DNA of 64,000 nucleotides from Chloranthus sessilifolius (Eukaryota; Streptophyta; Magnoliopsida; Chloranthales; Chloranthaceae): contig CM037586.1 in assembly GCA_021018995.1 (NCBI GenBank), positions 147,292,060 to 147,356,059 on the forward strand, in the 5' to 3' direction. Below, in pieces: positions 45,271 to 57,793 of the stretch. Below the pieces are notes generated by a model, which was not told the DNA's origin, searched no databases, and worked only from the letters and a program-made list of their open reading frames with translations. How positions within the stretch are numbered: the stretch's first letter is position 1; each line of letters opens with the position of its first letter. Both the position numbers and the translations under genes were made by a program.

Positions 45271-47690
45271 TTAACTTCCTTTTTCCTTGTAGATGGCCAA
45301 CAAAGTAGTTTCGAATTCTTCATTGTTTAGCATTGATGGTAAAACTTCGTCCACTACTTTATCCACCTGATCGATATAAAAACAGTCAACCTCATCTCCA
45401 TTGGAGAAATGGTTCACTGCATGAAATATATTTAGCCTAACTTTTGTGTTTCCAAAAGAAACATCCATGACTCCCATTCGAAAATTAATACAGACATTTG
45501 TAGTTGCGAGAAACGAACGTCCAAGAATAATTGGGACTTGATTTGTTGATTTAACAGGTGGTTCCATATCCAAGACAACAAAGTCCACTGGAAAGATAAA
45601 TTTATCTATTCAAACTAAAACATCCTCAATGATACCCCTAGGTCTTCTTTCTGATCTATTAGCAAGTTGGAGTGGGTTTCAATTCGCCCAGTCCTAATTT
45701 CTCATATACTGAGTATGGGATCAGGTTGACACTTGCTCCCAATTGGTTGCCCACCTATAACACATGGAACAGTTGGGACTCTAGGGTCCTTGAGTTTTTG
45801 TGATGCTTCCAATTTCAAGATAGAACTGACTTGATTAGTCAGGAACACTTTTTTTGACACATGAGTGCGTGCCCTTCTCTTATCGGTGCACAAATCCTTG
45901 AAGAATTTGGCGTACTCGGGAACTTATTTAATGGTTTCAAGCAAGGGTAGAATGATCTTTACTTGTTTAAATATTTCAAAGATTTCCTCCATTTTTGATG
46001 AACCCTTCCCCATTCTAGATGGAGATGTTAGGCTCTCAGGGAATGGTGCTTTTAGGGTATGGGGAGTGGATTCAAATTCTGGGTTTTCTTTGACAATTTC
46101 AGGAGACTCCATCTCTTTTCTTATCTCTAGCTCTCTGTCTTTTACCGCTTCTTCTTCTTCTTTTTTAGATTCTACTGAAATTTCCATTTGATTATCGATC
46201 ACTCGTCCACTTCTTAACACAGTGACAACTTTCAACTGATGGCTAGTCGATGGTCCTTCATTAGACTGTGCTTGACCTCGAGGGATGTTGATGGGTTGGT
46301 TGGGAAGCCTGCCTTCCTCTCTTTGACTCATTTGATTAGTCCATTTACTCAAGTGGCCATTCATCATCTGTTGAATAGCTTGCATAGATTGTTGTTGAAA
46401 AACTTGCATGTTCCGCATAACCTTGTCTTCTAAATCAAAATCTTTCGAATTGGAGGTATGAGATTGATTGAAATTTTGATTTTTTCAGTATTCGAAATTT
46501 GGGTGATGATAACTTGAATTTTGTTGAAAGTTAGAATTCTGTTGGACGAAAGCCCTGTTATCCACTTGATGTGTTAGATCTGTATTGCTGGTTTGCCAGT
46601 CCAGTTTGGTTCAATCCTCCCCATTCTAAGTTAGGGTGATTTTCTCATTCCAGATTATAAGTGTTGGAGTACACATTTCTATCTTGCCGATGATATGATT
46701 GAGTCATATTCACCTATTCTTGAGGAGTAAGTTCTTCAGGAAAGATCATCAGAGTGGTTGGACACTCGTTAGCCATGTGTCCTGGGTGTTCACAAATTGA
46801 GCAAACAGTGAGGGTGGTGGGAGTTTGAGCTTGTTTTGTTGTAGTTAATAACATGTTCATTTGTTTGGACAACATATCAACTTTTGTTGATAAATCCTAG
46901 GTATTGTTATTGATATCATACAGCCCACCTTTTGTCAACACGTGGGATTTAGTTGCCATATTTAGGTTAGCTCTCCCCATGGTCTCATTTTGTATTGAAG
47001 TTTGGCATAATCTCTCAAACAATGCCCAAATTTTATCAGCTTCTTTCGTAGCACATGATCCTTCACATGATGTATCAACCATACATCTTTCTTCTGGGAT
47101 CAGTCTGTTATAAAAACTCTGGACTTGTTGCCACCTTAGAATATGATGATTAGGGCAACTTTTGACAAATTCTTTAAAACTTTCCAACATTCATGAAATG
47201 TTTCAGTAGGTTGTTGGGCGTAGATCAAAATTTTCTGATGTAACTCATTGGTTTTGTCATAGAAAAATATTTCCTCAAGAATTCACGTTGAAACTCCATC
47301 CAACTCCGGATATATTGTGGTTCTAAGGAATAGAACCAAATTTTCGCCTTATCTCTTAAAGAGAAGGGAAAAAGTCGTAACTTTGCTATCTCATTGGTAA
47401 CATTATGAACTCTGAACATTTTCCACACTACAAGAAATTCATTCATATGAGTATGCGGATTTTCATTGCTCAATCCGTTGAAAATTTACAATATTTGAAT
47501 CATTGTCGATTTAAATTCATAATAATTTCCTAGGATGGGAGCATGCATGATGCTATCCCGATCTTCGTAAAAATCGAGATCATTGTATTATTCTAATGTT
47601 CGTTGGCCCTCATCATGATTCTCATTTTCATTTTCATTATTGTTATCATGATTGTTCTCATTCCATCCTTGTCTTTGATCTGCCATGGTT
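45271..47690 (-). pseudogene. Athila-like gag and protease region
   Basis: A gag start near 47690 reads MADQRQGWNENNHDN. The gag core includes LRLFPFSLRDKAKIWFYSL (about 47390-47330). The protease region lies at about 45900-45271 (QVPIILGRSFLATTNVCIN). Part of the broken Athila-like element. Confidence 0.75.
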
Positions 47691-48189
47691 TCAGTGTGAT
47701 GACGCTAAAGCCTATGATTTCCACGATTCAATCTGCAAGACTTTTCAATCTCATGATTCAGTGATTGTAGATGTGGGTGACGAGATCTAGTAAAGGTCAT
47801 ACACCAACCCACCCAAGACAAGGATTATCAAGTCCACAATAAATTCACAAATAGAGCACTTTAGATTCAATCGATTGAAGCAGTGGACTCAATTGATTGA
47901 AAAAGAACACAGTGATCCAGTAGAAGATTTATCAGTCAATCGATTGATGTATCAAAATCGATTGATTGAGACTCACAGGTCAGGTTAAGCACAATCAGGA
48001 ACGTTGCGGAATTACAACAGCTAAGATCTAATATCAATCGATTGATACAATCGGGTCAATTGATTGAACAGGATCCCAAAGGTTCAATAGTGCGTGCACA
48101 CACTAACAACTAAAATCCAAGATATCGTAACTCAATTGATTGATCGAAAAATCAATCGATTGACTTCTATAGTGGATAGTAGTCAAAAT

Positions 48190-48830
48190 CCAAAAATTTT
48201 GAATGTTAAAAAAAATAAAATCCGAATTCAAAAATTCAAAATTTTGAAAAAAATTAAAATTAAAATTTCAATTTAAAATTTAAAATTTTAAATTTTAAAT
48301 TTTAAATTTTAAATTCAAAATTTGAATTTCAAAATTTAAAATTTCAAAAAAAAAAGGAAATAAAAGGAAATCCTAAGAGAAACTAAAAGACTTAAAATGC
48401 AATAAAGTAAAAGGCAATAAAGTAATAAGCAATAAACTAAAAGGCAATAATTCAAGTCCTAAAAAAAAATTCTAAATTAAAAATCCTAAAAATCCAACAA
48501 AAGAAAAGAAAGGAAAGAAAAGAAAATCTTACAAATCCTAAACAAGAAATCCTACAAAAGGTAATAAACTAGAATTAGAAAATCCTACAAATCCTAAAAA
48601 AATTCAAATTCAAAATTCAAATGCAAATTTCAAAATCAAAATTTGAGATTCAAAATATGAAAATCAAAGTCAAAATTTGAAATTCAAAATTCAAATTTAA
48701 AATTTATATTTTCAAAATTCAAAATTTCAAAAATTCAAAATTTTCAAAATTCAAAATTCGGAATTTAATTTGTCAAAATTTCAAAATTAAAACACACCAA
48801 ATTTTCAATTTTTTTTTTTTTTTTAAACAC
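48190..48830. repeat. A/T-rich low-complexity leader
   Basis: Repeated TTTAAAATTT, AAATTCAAAATT and TAGGATTT-type words with almost no G+C. Self-complementary stretches such as AATTTAAAATTTTAAATT could form hairpins. It lies between gag and the primer site of the Athila-like element. Confidence 0.8.
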
Positions 48831-48871
48831 AACAAAATAAAATGCTCCTAAAAATTAATAAAATTTCGATG

Positions 48872-48890
48872 CTTCCCTGGCAGTGGCGCA
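48872..48890 (-). other. Primer binding site of the Athila-like element
   Basis: On minus, TGCGCCACTGCCAGGGA lies a few bases from the 5' LTR and resembles the TGGCGCCGTTGCCGGGGA site of Athila elements. Confidence 0.55.
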
Positions 48891-48897
48891 AAAAACT

Positions 48898-50226
48898 TGA
48901 TCGATTTTTAAGTGTACCCTTACAAGTGCACAAGATCGATTGTAGCAAGGCAAGTATACAAGTATCGTACCCACAGGGAACCACGTAATTAAATTAATTT
49001 CAAAAAGAACAAAAATATCCAAGGAAGTACCAAGGGAGAGAAAATCGATTCGCTAAACTGTTACCACACGATGCTAGAGAGATAAACGTAAATCAATCTA
49101 AGCAAAAATAAATTATGATAAAAAAATGATAATTTAAGAAATGATTAAGGAGTTTACTAACCCTAGATTTATAACTTCTCTATAATTAATCTCACGATTT
49201 CATACCATATCAAAATATCATAATTTATCAAGAAGAAAAATAAATCGTAATGAACGTGACTATTGATTTGGTATACCCTATCCAAAAACTATGACTCAGC
49301 CTACTACGGTATGAATCATGTAAAAGCCATTGCGTATCTCAAAATTTTAAATCACAGCAATAAGAAACAATCACTCTGTAGCCTAGATCGGCCTGCAGGA
49401 ACAGATCTAGATGGAATGTCCATTTTATGGTCATCAATAATCAAGATCGATGATTATAAATGAGCATTCGATGATATTCAATTAAGCACACATTTTTTAG
49501 TAGAATGATTCTATGACAATGATAAGAAATTATAAAATTAATAGTAAAGCAGTTACTCATCTAGGGGTCGATTCCTCCTTGAATGAGGGGCTTTAGCCGC
49601 TCATCCTCGATCTACGAGCCCGTTGTAAACCAAAAGCCATCATCTGAATATATAGTTTTATTTATCAAAAGATCTCTCCTTACAATGCTTTGTTCCTAAT
49701 TACAAACTATCATTCAAAAATTATAAAGAAAAACCTATGAAAAACCTAAGAAAAATCTACTAAGAGAGAGCCCCAACCCTAAGCCGTAGTATTAATTTAA
49801 TAAGAAGCGGGCAAGACAACTTCCAAAAATAGGCTCAATCGATTGAAACTCCAATCTCAATCAATTCAGTTCAAATTCTCTTTTTGGCAATATTATTTGA
49901 ATTTGAATTTTAATCGATTGAGTTCAAATATCAATCGAGTGAAATTCAAATTTGAAATAGAGGGGGAAAAGCTGTTTATCTTGTCAATCGATTGAGATTT
50001 GGTTATCAATCGATTGACACATAAAGGGAACATTTTCATTCTCCTGGTGGATGTTGGGCCAATCAATTATTTTCACGGATTTTGATGATTTTACTGGCTT
50101 CTTGATCCAATATTCTTGTGTAACCCTTAATTATCCTCTTTAATGCTCCTTCAAGATCCAATAGTTAGAAACACCTGAAACTACTAAAACTATACAATAG
50201 TCGTCAGATAGCTTTCGTCGGATAGC
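48898..50226 (-). repeat. LTR of the Athila-like element (5' LTR)
   Basis: Pairs with 38094-39380. Contains repeated TCAATCGATTGA motifs (about 49840-50010). Confidence 0.85.
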
Positions 50227-50249
50227 TAAATGTAGGAATTAAGGTAGGA

Positions 50250-52930
50250 AATATAGTATATTTCAGCATAAATTAGCCATATATCTAAAGATAAAATAGA
50301 GAGGTTAATTAAAGATGATATAATCGATGAGCTTGATTTCTCTGACTTTAAAACTTGTGTAAATTGTGTTAAAAGAAAACTCATAAAGACTAATAAAATA
50401 GGAGCCATCAGGAGCACAAGTTTACTAGAAATAGTCTGCACTGATATTTGTGGATCATTTTCAACTCCTGCTATTGGTGGCCAAAAGTATTTTATTACCT
50501 TCACTGATGATTATTCTCGTTTCGATTATATATTTCTCATTCATGAGAAATCTAAGGCCCTGGATATGTTTAAAATTTATAAAGCCGAAGTTGAGTTATA
50601 ACTCAATTCGAAGATTAATATTATAAGATCTGATAGAGGCGGAGAATACTATAGTAGATACTTTAAAACAGGTCACAATCCAAGACCATTCGCCCTATAT
50701 CTACAAGAGCATGACATTGTTGCACAATACACCATGTCGGGAATACTTGAATAGAACGGTATAACTGAGCCACGAAATCGTACTCTTATGGATATGGTGA
50801 TAAGCATGTTGTGAAACTCTAAGTTGCCTATGCTCTTTTGGGGAGAAGTCATGAAAACAGCGGTACACATCCTGAATTGAGTAACTAATAAGGTTATTCC
50901 CAAAACTCCTTATGAGCTATGGGTAGGAAGAAAATTTTTAGGATATTTACACAATTGGGGTTGTTTAGCTGAAGCAAATGTGTATAATCCATAATTAAGA
51001 AAATTGGATCTTAAAACTATAATTTATCATTTCATTGGTTACCCTGATAGGTTAAAAGGCTATAAATTTTATTGCCCCACTCATAGTACTCGGATTGTTG
51101 AGACTAGATATGTAAAATTCGTTGAGAATTGTTAGAACAGTGGGAGTGTTGAGCCTAGGAAGATTACTTTTGAAGAGAATTATGTTATAATTCTTATCCC
51201 TTTTATCCAAGAAAAGGTGGCACCAATACCAATCATTCAAGATAGTGTTGATGCAACTGAGGCTATACCTATTGCAGCACCCCACATTAAGGAAGCTCTT
51301 ACTCCTATGGTGACCGCCAATGATCAACCATTACGTAGATCAGAGAGAGAAAAGAAGTCAGTCATTTCTGATGATTATATCGTCTACCTCAATGAGATTT
51401 TGTATATTTTGGAACAAATCTACTCAATGGCTCGAAGCTATGAAAGATGAGTTGGAATCAATGAAACATAACTCGGTCTGGGATCTTTATAAGTTACCTG
51501 TAGGAGTTAAGTCTATAGGCTGTAAACGGATATATAAAACCAAACAAGACTCTAAAGGTAATATAGAAAGATATGAGGCCAGGTTTGTCGCTTAAGGGTT
51601 CACTCAAAAGGAGGAAATAGACTATAAAGAGACATTTTTCCTTGTCTCTAAAAAAGAATCTTTCAGGATAGTCATGGCATTGGTAGCTCATTTCGACTTA
51701 GAATTATATCGAATGGATTTAAAAATTGATTTTTTGAATGGTGACTTATATGAAGATGTCTTTATGACACAACCTGAAGGTTTTCAGGTTGAGGGAGAGT
51801 CATTTAGTTTATAGACTCAAAAGGTCTATATATGATTTAAAGCAGACATTTTGATAATGGTACTTAAAATTTTACGAAGTCATTTCAAACTTTGGTTTTA
51901 AAGAAAATATTGTAGATCAATACATATATCTTAATATCAGTGGAAGCAAGTTTATCATCCTTATTTTATTTGTTGATGATATATTACTTGCGAGTAGTAA
52001 TTTGAGAATGTTACATGAGACAAAGAATATTTTATCAAAGAGTTTTGATATGAAAGATCTTGGTGAAGCATCCAATGTGATAGGAATTGAGATTCATCGA
52101 GATAAAGCCCGTGGCATATTGGGATTATCTCAAAGAGCTTATATTGATAAAGTTCTCAAAAGGTTTAACATGCATAATTATTTCACTACTGCTGTCTTTG
52201 TCATTAAGGGTGATAAATTCAGTCAACTTTAAAGTCCCTGGATCGATTTACAGAGAAAGCGAGATGGAGACAATTTCCTATGCATCGTTAGAGTCTCATG
52301 TATGTACAAGTCTGTACTCATTCCGGCATAGCGTATATAGTTGGCATGCTTGGTAGGTATCAATGTAATCCTAATTTGGACCATTGAAAATCAGCCAAAA
52401 AGTTTTTTCACTATTTATAGGGGACAAAAGGATACGTGCTCACGTACAAAAGGTTGAGTAACCTTGAAGTTATTGGCTATTCATATGTCGACTATGTTGA
52501 GTGTCAAGACACTCGTAGGTCCACATCAGGTTATATACTTATGTTTGTAGGTAGACCTATATCTTGAAAGAGTGTTAAGCAAACGCTGACTACTTCATCT
52601 ACTATGGAAGCAGAGTTCGTTGCATGTTTTGAGACACCATGTGAGGTGATATGGTTGAGAAATTTTATCTCAGGGCTTCAAATTGTTGATAGTATTTCAA
52701 GGTCACTGAGAATCTTATATGACAATTCTGCTGCGATAGCTATGTTTAATAACAACAAGACTAGTGGTGGCTCCAAATATATTAATATCAAATATCTTGT
52801 TGTAAGGAAAAAAATTTAAAATCAAATTATAACTGTTGAAAAGATCAATACAATACTCATGTTGGTTGACCCTTTCACTAAAGGCTTAACTCCCAAGCAC
52901 TTTTCGGAGCATATTGTGTGCATGAGATTA
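50250..52930 (+). pseudogene. Copia integrase, reverse transcriptase and RNase H
   Basis: The integrase zinc-binding and core region begins about 50270 (ISHISKDKIERLIKDDI, TCVNCVKRKLIK, CTDICGSF, GGQKYFITFTDDYSR). Reverse transcriptase spans about 51380-52300 (ILFVDDILLASS near 51960; KNILSKSFDMKDLGEA). RNase H spans about 52590-52930 (TSSTMEAEFVACFET; LRILYDNSAAIAMFNN). Part of the broken copia element. Confidence 0.85.
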
Positions 52931-53367
52931 AAAGATAATTTTCATAGCCTTTGAGAGTGGATCCATAACAGTGAATATATTTATTTAAATTGATTCGAAA
53001 ATAAGGATTATTTATTTGCTTTTCTATTTTTATGTAAATAAAATTTTAGAACATATGTAGGACCAATAATGGATTGAGTTTATATGTAATCGCCATTCAG
53101 TTTGTAATCAGTTTTTAAACTTACAATCTATGCGAAATCATGCTAGTTGGAATCCATGTTGGTGATGAATTCTGATGCGGTAACTAATGAACGATCATGT
53201 ATCGATGACATAATGCATTGACTACATTGATTACGTGTTAGAATTCTCACTGGACATGACTGATTATAAAGACTTTGATTAAGATTGATTAGAACTTGTC
53301 ATTCAAAGAAAGTTAGCTAATATTTGGTAATCGGAGTTTATTGACACAGTGTGGCCAAGTGGGAGAC

Positions 53368-53514
53368 TGTTGAAAGTTTCTATTTTGGTAGCCATTACTA
53401 TGGTCAAACCGTTGACCATGAATGGTGTGGGATCAATCGTGTGATGTGATAGTTGCTAATTCGGTGAATTTGAAAAGAATAAGCAATATAATTAGTAATT
53501 CAAGTCATTAATGG
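53368..53514 (+). repeat. Truncated 3' LTR of the copia element
   Basis: Starts TGTTGAAAGTTTCTATTTTG after the purine tract AAGTGGGAGA. Similarity to the 5' LTR stops at about 53514, where unrelated sequence begins. Confidence 0.8.
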
Positions 53515-53758
53515 GTCAGTTTTATTCCAGTTCAGTGGATTGGAGATTTTCTTTAATTCAGCTTTCTGCTCACGTTCAATGGGGAAATTTTTTCCCTAAT
53601 TCAGTCGTTTGCTCACATGAATTGGAGTTTTTCACCATGCAATGGGAAAATTTTTTTAGGCCGAAACAGTCGACTGCTGGGTGCCCCCCTTCAAGAAAAT
53701 CCTACCTCCGCCAGTAAAGGAGATTGATGTGGGCACAAAATGGTTATAGGTGCAAGTT

Positions 53759-53973
53759 TTTTTTTTGTTTTTTTTTTTTATAACCTGGGTATCCAGGCCT
53801 GTTAGAGCACCCGCCAAATCCCAGGGGCACATCCGCACCCCAAATTCAACACATGCCGGGTCAGCACAAGATATATATCCTTAGGGTGGCCTAAGGTGGG
53901 AGGGGATTCGAACTGAGGTCTCTTGCTTTTGGAAGCAGGTACCTGGCCGGCTTGCCAAACCCCTTGAGATTGG
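53759..53973 (-). mobile_element. tRNA-derived SINE, apparently full length
   Basis: On minus the 215-bp body starts near ACCAATCTCAAGGGGTTTGG. An A-box-like TGGCAAGCCGG and a B box AGTTCGAATCC follow about 45 bp apart, and the body ends in an A-rich tail with single C. A perfect 14-bp duplication, TATAGGTGCAAGTT, lies on both sides (53745-53758 and 53974-53987), the mark of LINE-driven retroposition. The head resembles plant tRNA-related SINEs. The exact duplication points to a recent insertion. Confidence 0.9.
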
Positions 53974-53996
53974 TATAGGTGCAAGTTCCGTTAATC

Positions 53997-54042
53997 GAAC
54001 CAAACCAAAACCAATTTTTTTTTTGGTTTTTGGTTTGGTTCT
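53997..54042. repeat. Perfect-stem hairpin
   Basis: GAACCAAACCAAAACCAA pairs with TTGGTTTTTGGTTTGGTTC (one extra T) around a T-run loop, immediately beyond the SINE target site. Confidence 0.8.
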
Positions 54043-54716
54043 GCCCACACCGAAACTAAACTAAAACGGATCTTTTTCGATTTCGAGTAACTAAAACTTT
54101 GAAAACACGAACCCGAAATCGAAAAAATTGATTCGGTTCAATTTTTGTTTCAACTTTTTTTTTCCCCTATGTTGGATAGGATTTCTAGGTCTCTCATGGT
54201 TTTCGATTCAGGTCACCCAAAACGAAAATCAAACTTAACATTGGGTTTTTTAGTTTTGGGTCAATTTTAGTCCAATTCGGTGGACCAATTTCTCGGTCGA
54301 TTTCAGTTTTAGATACAAAACTTTCATCCCTACAGAGCGGTGCTCGGGTTGGATACCTACTACCAATTCTTTAATTTAGTTTATATCTAACTTTATTATT
54401 AAGTTTCTGTTATCTTAATATAATGATGAAATTAAGTTTTCTTTTCTAAACGAATCTTTGCTTTCTTTTGCCCCCAGTTGGTAAAATAATGCTTAAAAGA
54501 GATGAAATAATTCTTGAAATTGACAAAGTAGATATTGAAAAAAACTCAATTTAAACATTATATTATGAAATCGTAAAATATTAATTGAATTGAATGATGA
54601 ACAAAAAGTCATAATATATATCAGAACATAAAAAATGGATTAACTAAAGTAGAAATAGAAATAATACAGAATAGAGATTAATCCCTTTCCATCTATTTTT
54701 TTTATACTTTCAATAA
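54043..54716. other. Spacer, nothing recognised
   Basis: Repeated GGTTTTCGGTT/AACCGAAA-type words up to about 54330, then plain AT-rich DNA. Confidence 0.3.
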
Positions 54717-55340
54717 ATCGATCCTTTGGGAGTCATCTTTTGCTTGGAGGCTTCGGCTCTCCATTGTTCTCTCCTTATTTTTTCCTTATTTTAAGGTTAG
54801 AATATGAGAGTTTTATCCTCTTTTTGGTGAGAGTCTTCTTTTCCGAGGAGATTGCCTCTATGAAGGTTTTTTTGCAGTCCATACTTGTTTCTAAAACGAT
54901 TTTGGTCACGGGTTTTACCGACGTATTGATGGCTTCGTTATTGCACGAACACATGCACTATATCTACGCTATGAGGCTTTGTTTAAACGCTTTGGTCGAA
55001 GCGATGTGTGAAGCTTTTGATCAGTTGTTGCCCCCGTTTCCAACGTGGTGGGAGTTTTTGTGGATCGTTAGTTTGCCGATGGTGGTGGCGTCTCTTCGGG
55101 TGGATCTTCGGTGTCGATTATATTTAATATTTAGGATGGTGGTGGATTCTCAAATTTTTACCTTACTTTGAAAGTCCCTGAATTCCGTGCCGTTGTTAGA
55201 TGGGTCTTGGATGCCATTCAATGTATTTTGATGTTAGTTATTGTAACTACCACTCTTTGGATTGTGGCCTCTACTACTGTAACCATTCTCCATTTCAAAT
55301 GAAAAGGATAAAGGTTTCATCTCAAAAAAAAAGAAAAAAA
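54717..55340 (+). mobile_element. Probable 3' end of a poly(A) retroposon (LINE-like)
   Basis: The block is less AT-rich than its surroundings, has a 143-codon open frame (54740-55171) and ends AAAGGTTTCATCTC followed by an A-rich tail (55323-55340). This is the style of plant L1 3' ends. The reading frames do not show a reverse-transcriptase motif I can name, and no target duplication was found. A processed host transcript is an alternative. Confidence 0.4.
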
Positions 55341-56745
55341 GAGATAGGTGATGTTGTGTATCGAGCGTATTGGCGATACAATAAATCTTGAGTTATAGGA
55401 CCGATACATATTGTATGCCAAGATACCGATACATATTGGTATCAGCCAAGTTTTTATACCATGGGAACTACTTCATTACTTTTAGTTATCACTAGTAAAC
55501 ATGCACATGCAAATGCAGGTGGACCTTAGGACCTTTAAATGATTGAACTTGATTTTTAGACATTTATCGAGTATGACAACCATGGTTTGAAATATCACCC
55601 GAGAAGAGACATTTTGGGAGACGCGTTTCGCATCTCGGGGCTCAGCGAGAAGAGAAACAAACGACTTCTCGCCACGAGAAGTACTAATACTCAAAGTGAA
55701 ATTTGTATAGTATGTTATATTAGTATACACACATTAAAATGTACTAATCATCATTATTGAGATGTGACATTATTTTCACTTAATTGATCTACCTTCTGTG
55801 ATGAGTCTATGAAGGTTATCATGTTTCGCCCAAATGATTTCCATTATTTGAGTTAAAGCTGTCAACAGATTTTTTTCTTTGTCAAATTGAGGTGGCTGTA
55901 ACATAAGGCGGTGTGGTAGTAACAATGCCATAAAAATAACTATTTTATTTTTTTGCCCAGTTAGTAATCGACGTTGTGCATATGCACATAGCACCTAATG
56001 ATGTTTACCAAAACATTGTGCTAGGGTTTTTTTTTACACGGTGTGGTAGTAATCAACACTATAGTAAGTCCATAACTCCATATCTAACTAATCATTCTGA
56101 TTAATAGACGTCTGATAAGGAGCTTAGTAACAAAACCAACACCATCTATCTGCATGCAAAGAGAGGAGGACGACCCTTGAGTAGGGAATTCAGATTAACA
56201 CTACAACAGAACTATGAAGAATCCAAAATCTTCAGATACCATCCGATTTTTTTGCCAATTATGAGAAATAAATACACTTCACAATTACTACGTTGACACC
56301 CTGAATCCAACGTCACTGAATGAATTCAAATCTCAATCTAAAAAACTGTAAAATCTAATGAAAGGTAAAACAAAATAAAAAACCCTAGTACCAAAACCCT
56401 ATGAACCCTACGAACAGTAAAAAAATAAAAAAGAAACACAAATGTATCACTTAGATCTAAAAATTTGAAAAAAAAGACAAATATTAGAGAGATTCAAGGC
56501 ATTTACATCTAGAGAGAGAGAGGTGGAAGCTTATTGCTAACCTACGATTGTGAAACGACTTGTTTAGCATAAGACTCCAAGTTTAATTAGATAGAACTCT
56601 ATTTACGGGACTTAGACTCACTGTTATATAATATATGATTGAGTTGGGGGCATTTTAGGTATAGAAAATTGACAGAAACTATTTTTACTTTCATATAGTA
56701 GTAAGGATGTTTCTTTTGAATAAATTTTTTCAATTTGAAAAACTA
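55341..56745. other. Spacer with short repeated words
   Basis: No gene supported. GATACCGATACATATTGGTATC-like words lie near 55420. GAGAAGAGACATTTTGGGAG and related GAGAAG/CTTCTC words at 55595-55685 could pair. GGTGTGGTAGTAA occurs near 55911 and 56040. Confidence 0.35.
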
Positions 56746-56905
56746 CACTATAAAAAATAAGACTATTAGCGGCAATTTTTTGTTGCAAAAAACTACCGCT
56801 ATTAACAAAAAAACTATTAAGACTATTAGCGGCAAGGGTATTAGCGACAGTTTTTTTGTTAATAGCGGCAGTTTTTGGCTGCTTATAGTGTTATTTTTTG
56901 TAGTG
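56746..56905. mobile_element. CACTA-type MITE, copy 2
   Basis: The left CACTATAAAAAATAAGACTA and the right on minus CACTACAAAAAATAACACTA, with internal TAGCGGCAGTTTTT motifs, match the element at 26394-26541. 160 bp. Flanking trinucleotides CTA and TAC do not agree, so the target duplication is unresolved. Confidence 0.75.
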
Positions 56906-57549
56906 TACTTCATCGCTTTTGGAATTTTTGCAACTTTTGGAAGCTATTTTGTTGATTTTGAGGGGCATAACATAACTTTTGAGATTATTTCATTGCTTTC
57001 TTTTTAGTTATTTGGTAGGGGTTATTTCATCATTTATCACTTTGGGTATATTTTATCGATGTTTGTAAACAGAGGGATATAAAAAAGACCTGAGGGGTAT
57101 ATGAGGATCTCCTTGTAAAACCAACCCATCAAAGAGTTATTTTCGTAGCATGCACAAAGAGCATGGTAATGGAGGATATTTTGAATGGATAAGAGAGATA
57201 CACATCTTATTATGTATATCTTGTGATTTATATACGATTATGATTTTATTTGTATTGTAGAAACTATTTTAAATTATCGTAGATCTTTTAAGATTGTAAT
57301 TAATTGTATTCACATTTATTTAAAGAAGCTTCTCTCCTTAGTGAAAATACAGAAAACCTATTAACAAAATGTAGTTTTAATTATTATTTTTGTAGTGAGT
57401 TGGTGTTGAACGGACAGTAACATATGATTGTTCTTGCCAGTGATCACCGCTTGTCTCTGAAATCCACTACTGTGGCATCCCGCTTTTTTTTTAGTTTGTC
57501 CGAACAGGTGACTCATTAGTTCAAGTGTGTCCTTATCTCTCTTAGAAGC
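56906..57549. other. Spacer, nothing recognised
   Basis: AT-rich DNA without terminal repeats or coding sequence. Confidence 0.3.
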
Positions 57550-57776
57550 TTACAATGTAGGATTGGGCGGCTTGAAGAAATCCCTTGTTGGAGAGGTCTT
57601 AGATATATAAATAAAAATGAGATCGTGCGACATGAATGCATGGACCAAGAGAGCTTGTGGAGATAAAGAGGAAGGATGTAAATTTATTGAGAAAAAAAAT
57701 AAATTAGCAAATTGAGTAGTGAGTAGATGGTGCACCATCCAGACCATGGCCGGCCTGATCACGAGATCAGAGCCGA

Positions 57777-57793
57777 CCATGGTTCTGATACCA
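57777..57793 (-). other. Primer binding site of a further LTR element
   Basis: On minus, TGGTATCAGAACCATGG matches the initiator-methionine site of plant LTR elements. It is followed (leftward) by an open frame to about 57550 and preceded by the LTR-like stretch to its right. Confidence 0.55.

Larger units (their letters stand above)
38094..50226 (-). mobile_element. Athila-like Ty3/gypsy LTR retrotransposon, broken
   Basis: LTRs at 38094-39380 and 48898-50226 share their ends (TGATCG..., ...GCTTTCRTCGGATAG) and look about nine-tenths identical by eye over the first 260 bp, so the insertion is old. On minus the order is LTR, primer site (48872-48890), A/T-rich leader, gag, protease, reverse transcriptase, RNase H, integrase, LTR. 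The protein sequence and the GCGCCACTGCC primer site fit the Athila/Tat branch. It sits in the copia pre-integrase region. Several breaks are present, and a solo gypsy LTR (39457-41986) is inserted near its 3' end. The target duplication is not clear. Confidence 0.85.
29693..53514 (+). mobile_element. Ty1/copia LTR retrotransposon, broken, expanded by nested insertions
   Basis: Parts in order: 5' LTR (29693-30152), iMet primer site, leader, gag (from 34082), protease region (about 37560-38080), integrase (from about 50250), reverse transcriptase (about 51380-52300), RNase H (about 52590-52930), polypurine tract (53358-53367) and a 3' LTR cut short at about 53514. Integrase preceding reverse transcriptase defines copia. 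Inside are a Harbinger-like element (30942-33147), a solo gypsy LTR (34475-37131) and an Athila-like gypsy element (38094-50226). It is the oldest layer of the nest and carries many breaks, besides the lost end of its 3' LTR. Confidence 0.85.

Noticed and set aside
53759-53973. tRNA gene on minus
   Set aside because: A and B boxes are present, but there is no cloverleaf; the A-rich tail and 14-bp target duplication identify a SINE.
54740-55171. 143-codon frame as a membrane protein gene
   Set aside because: Hydrophobic stretches are present, but the block ends in a retroposon-like A-rich tail and the frame matches no family I know. Kept only as part of a possible retroposon.
55776-55994. Minus frame resembling a gag fragment (PPQFDKEKNLLTALTQIMEI)
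   Set aside because: Too short and isolated; no neighbouring element parts support it.
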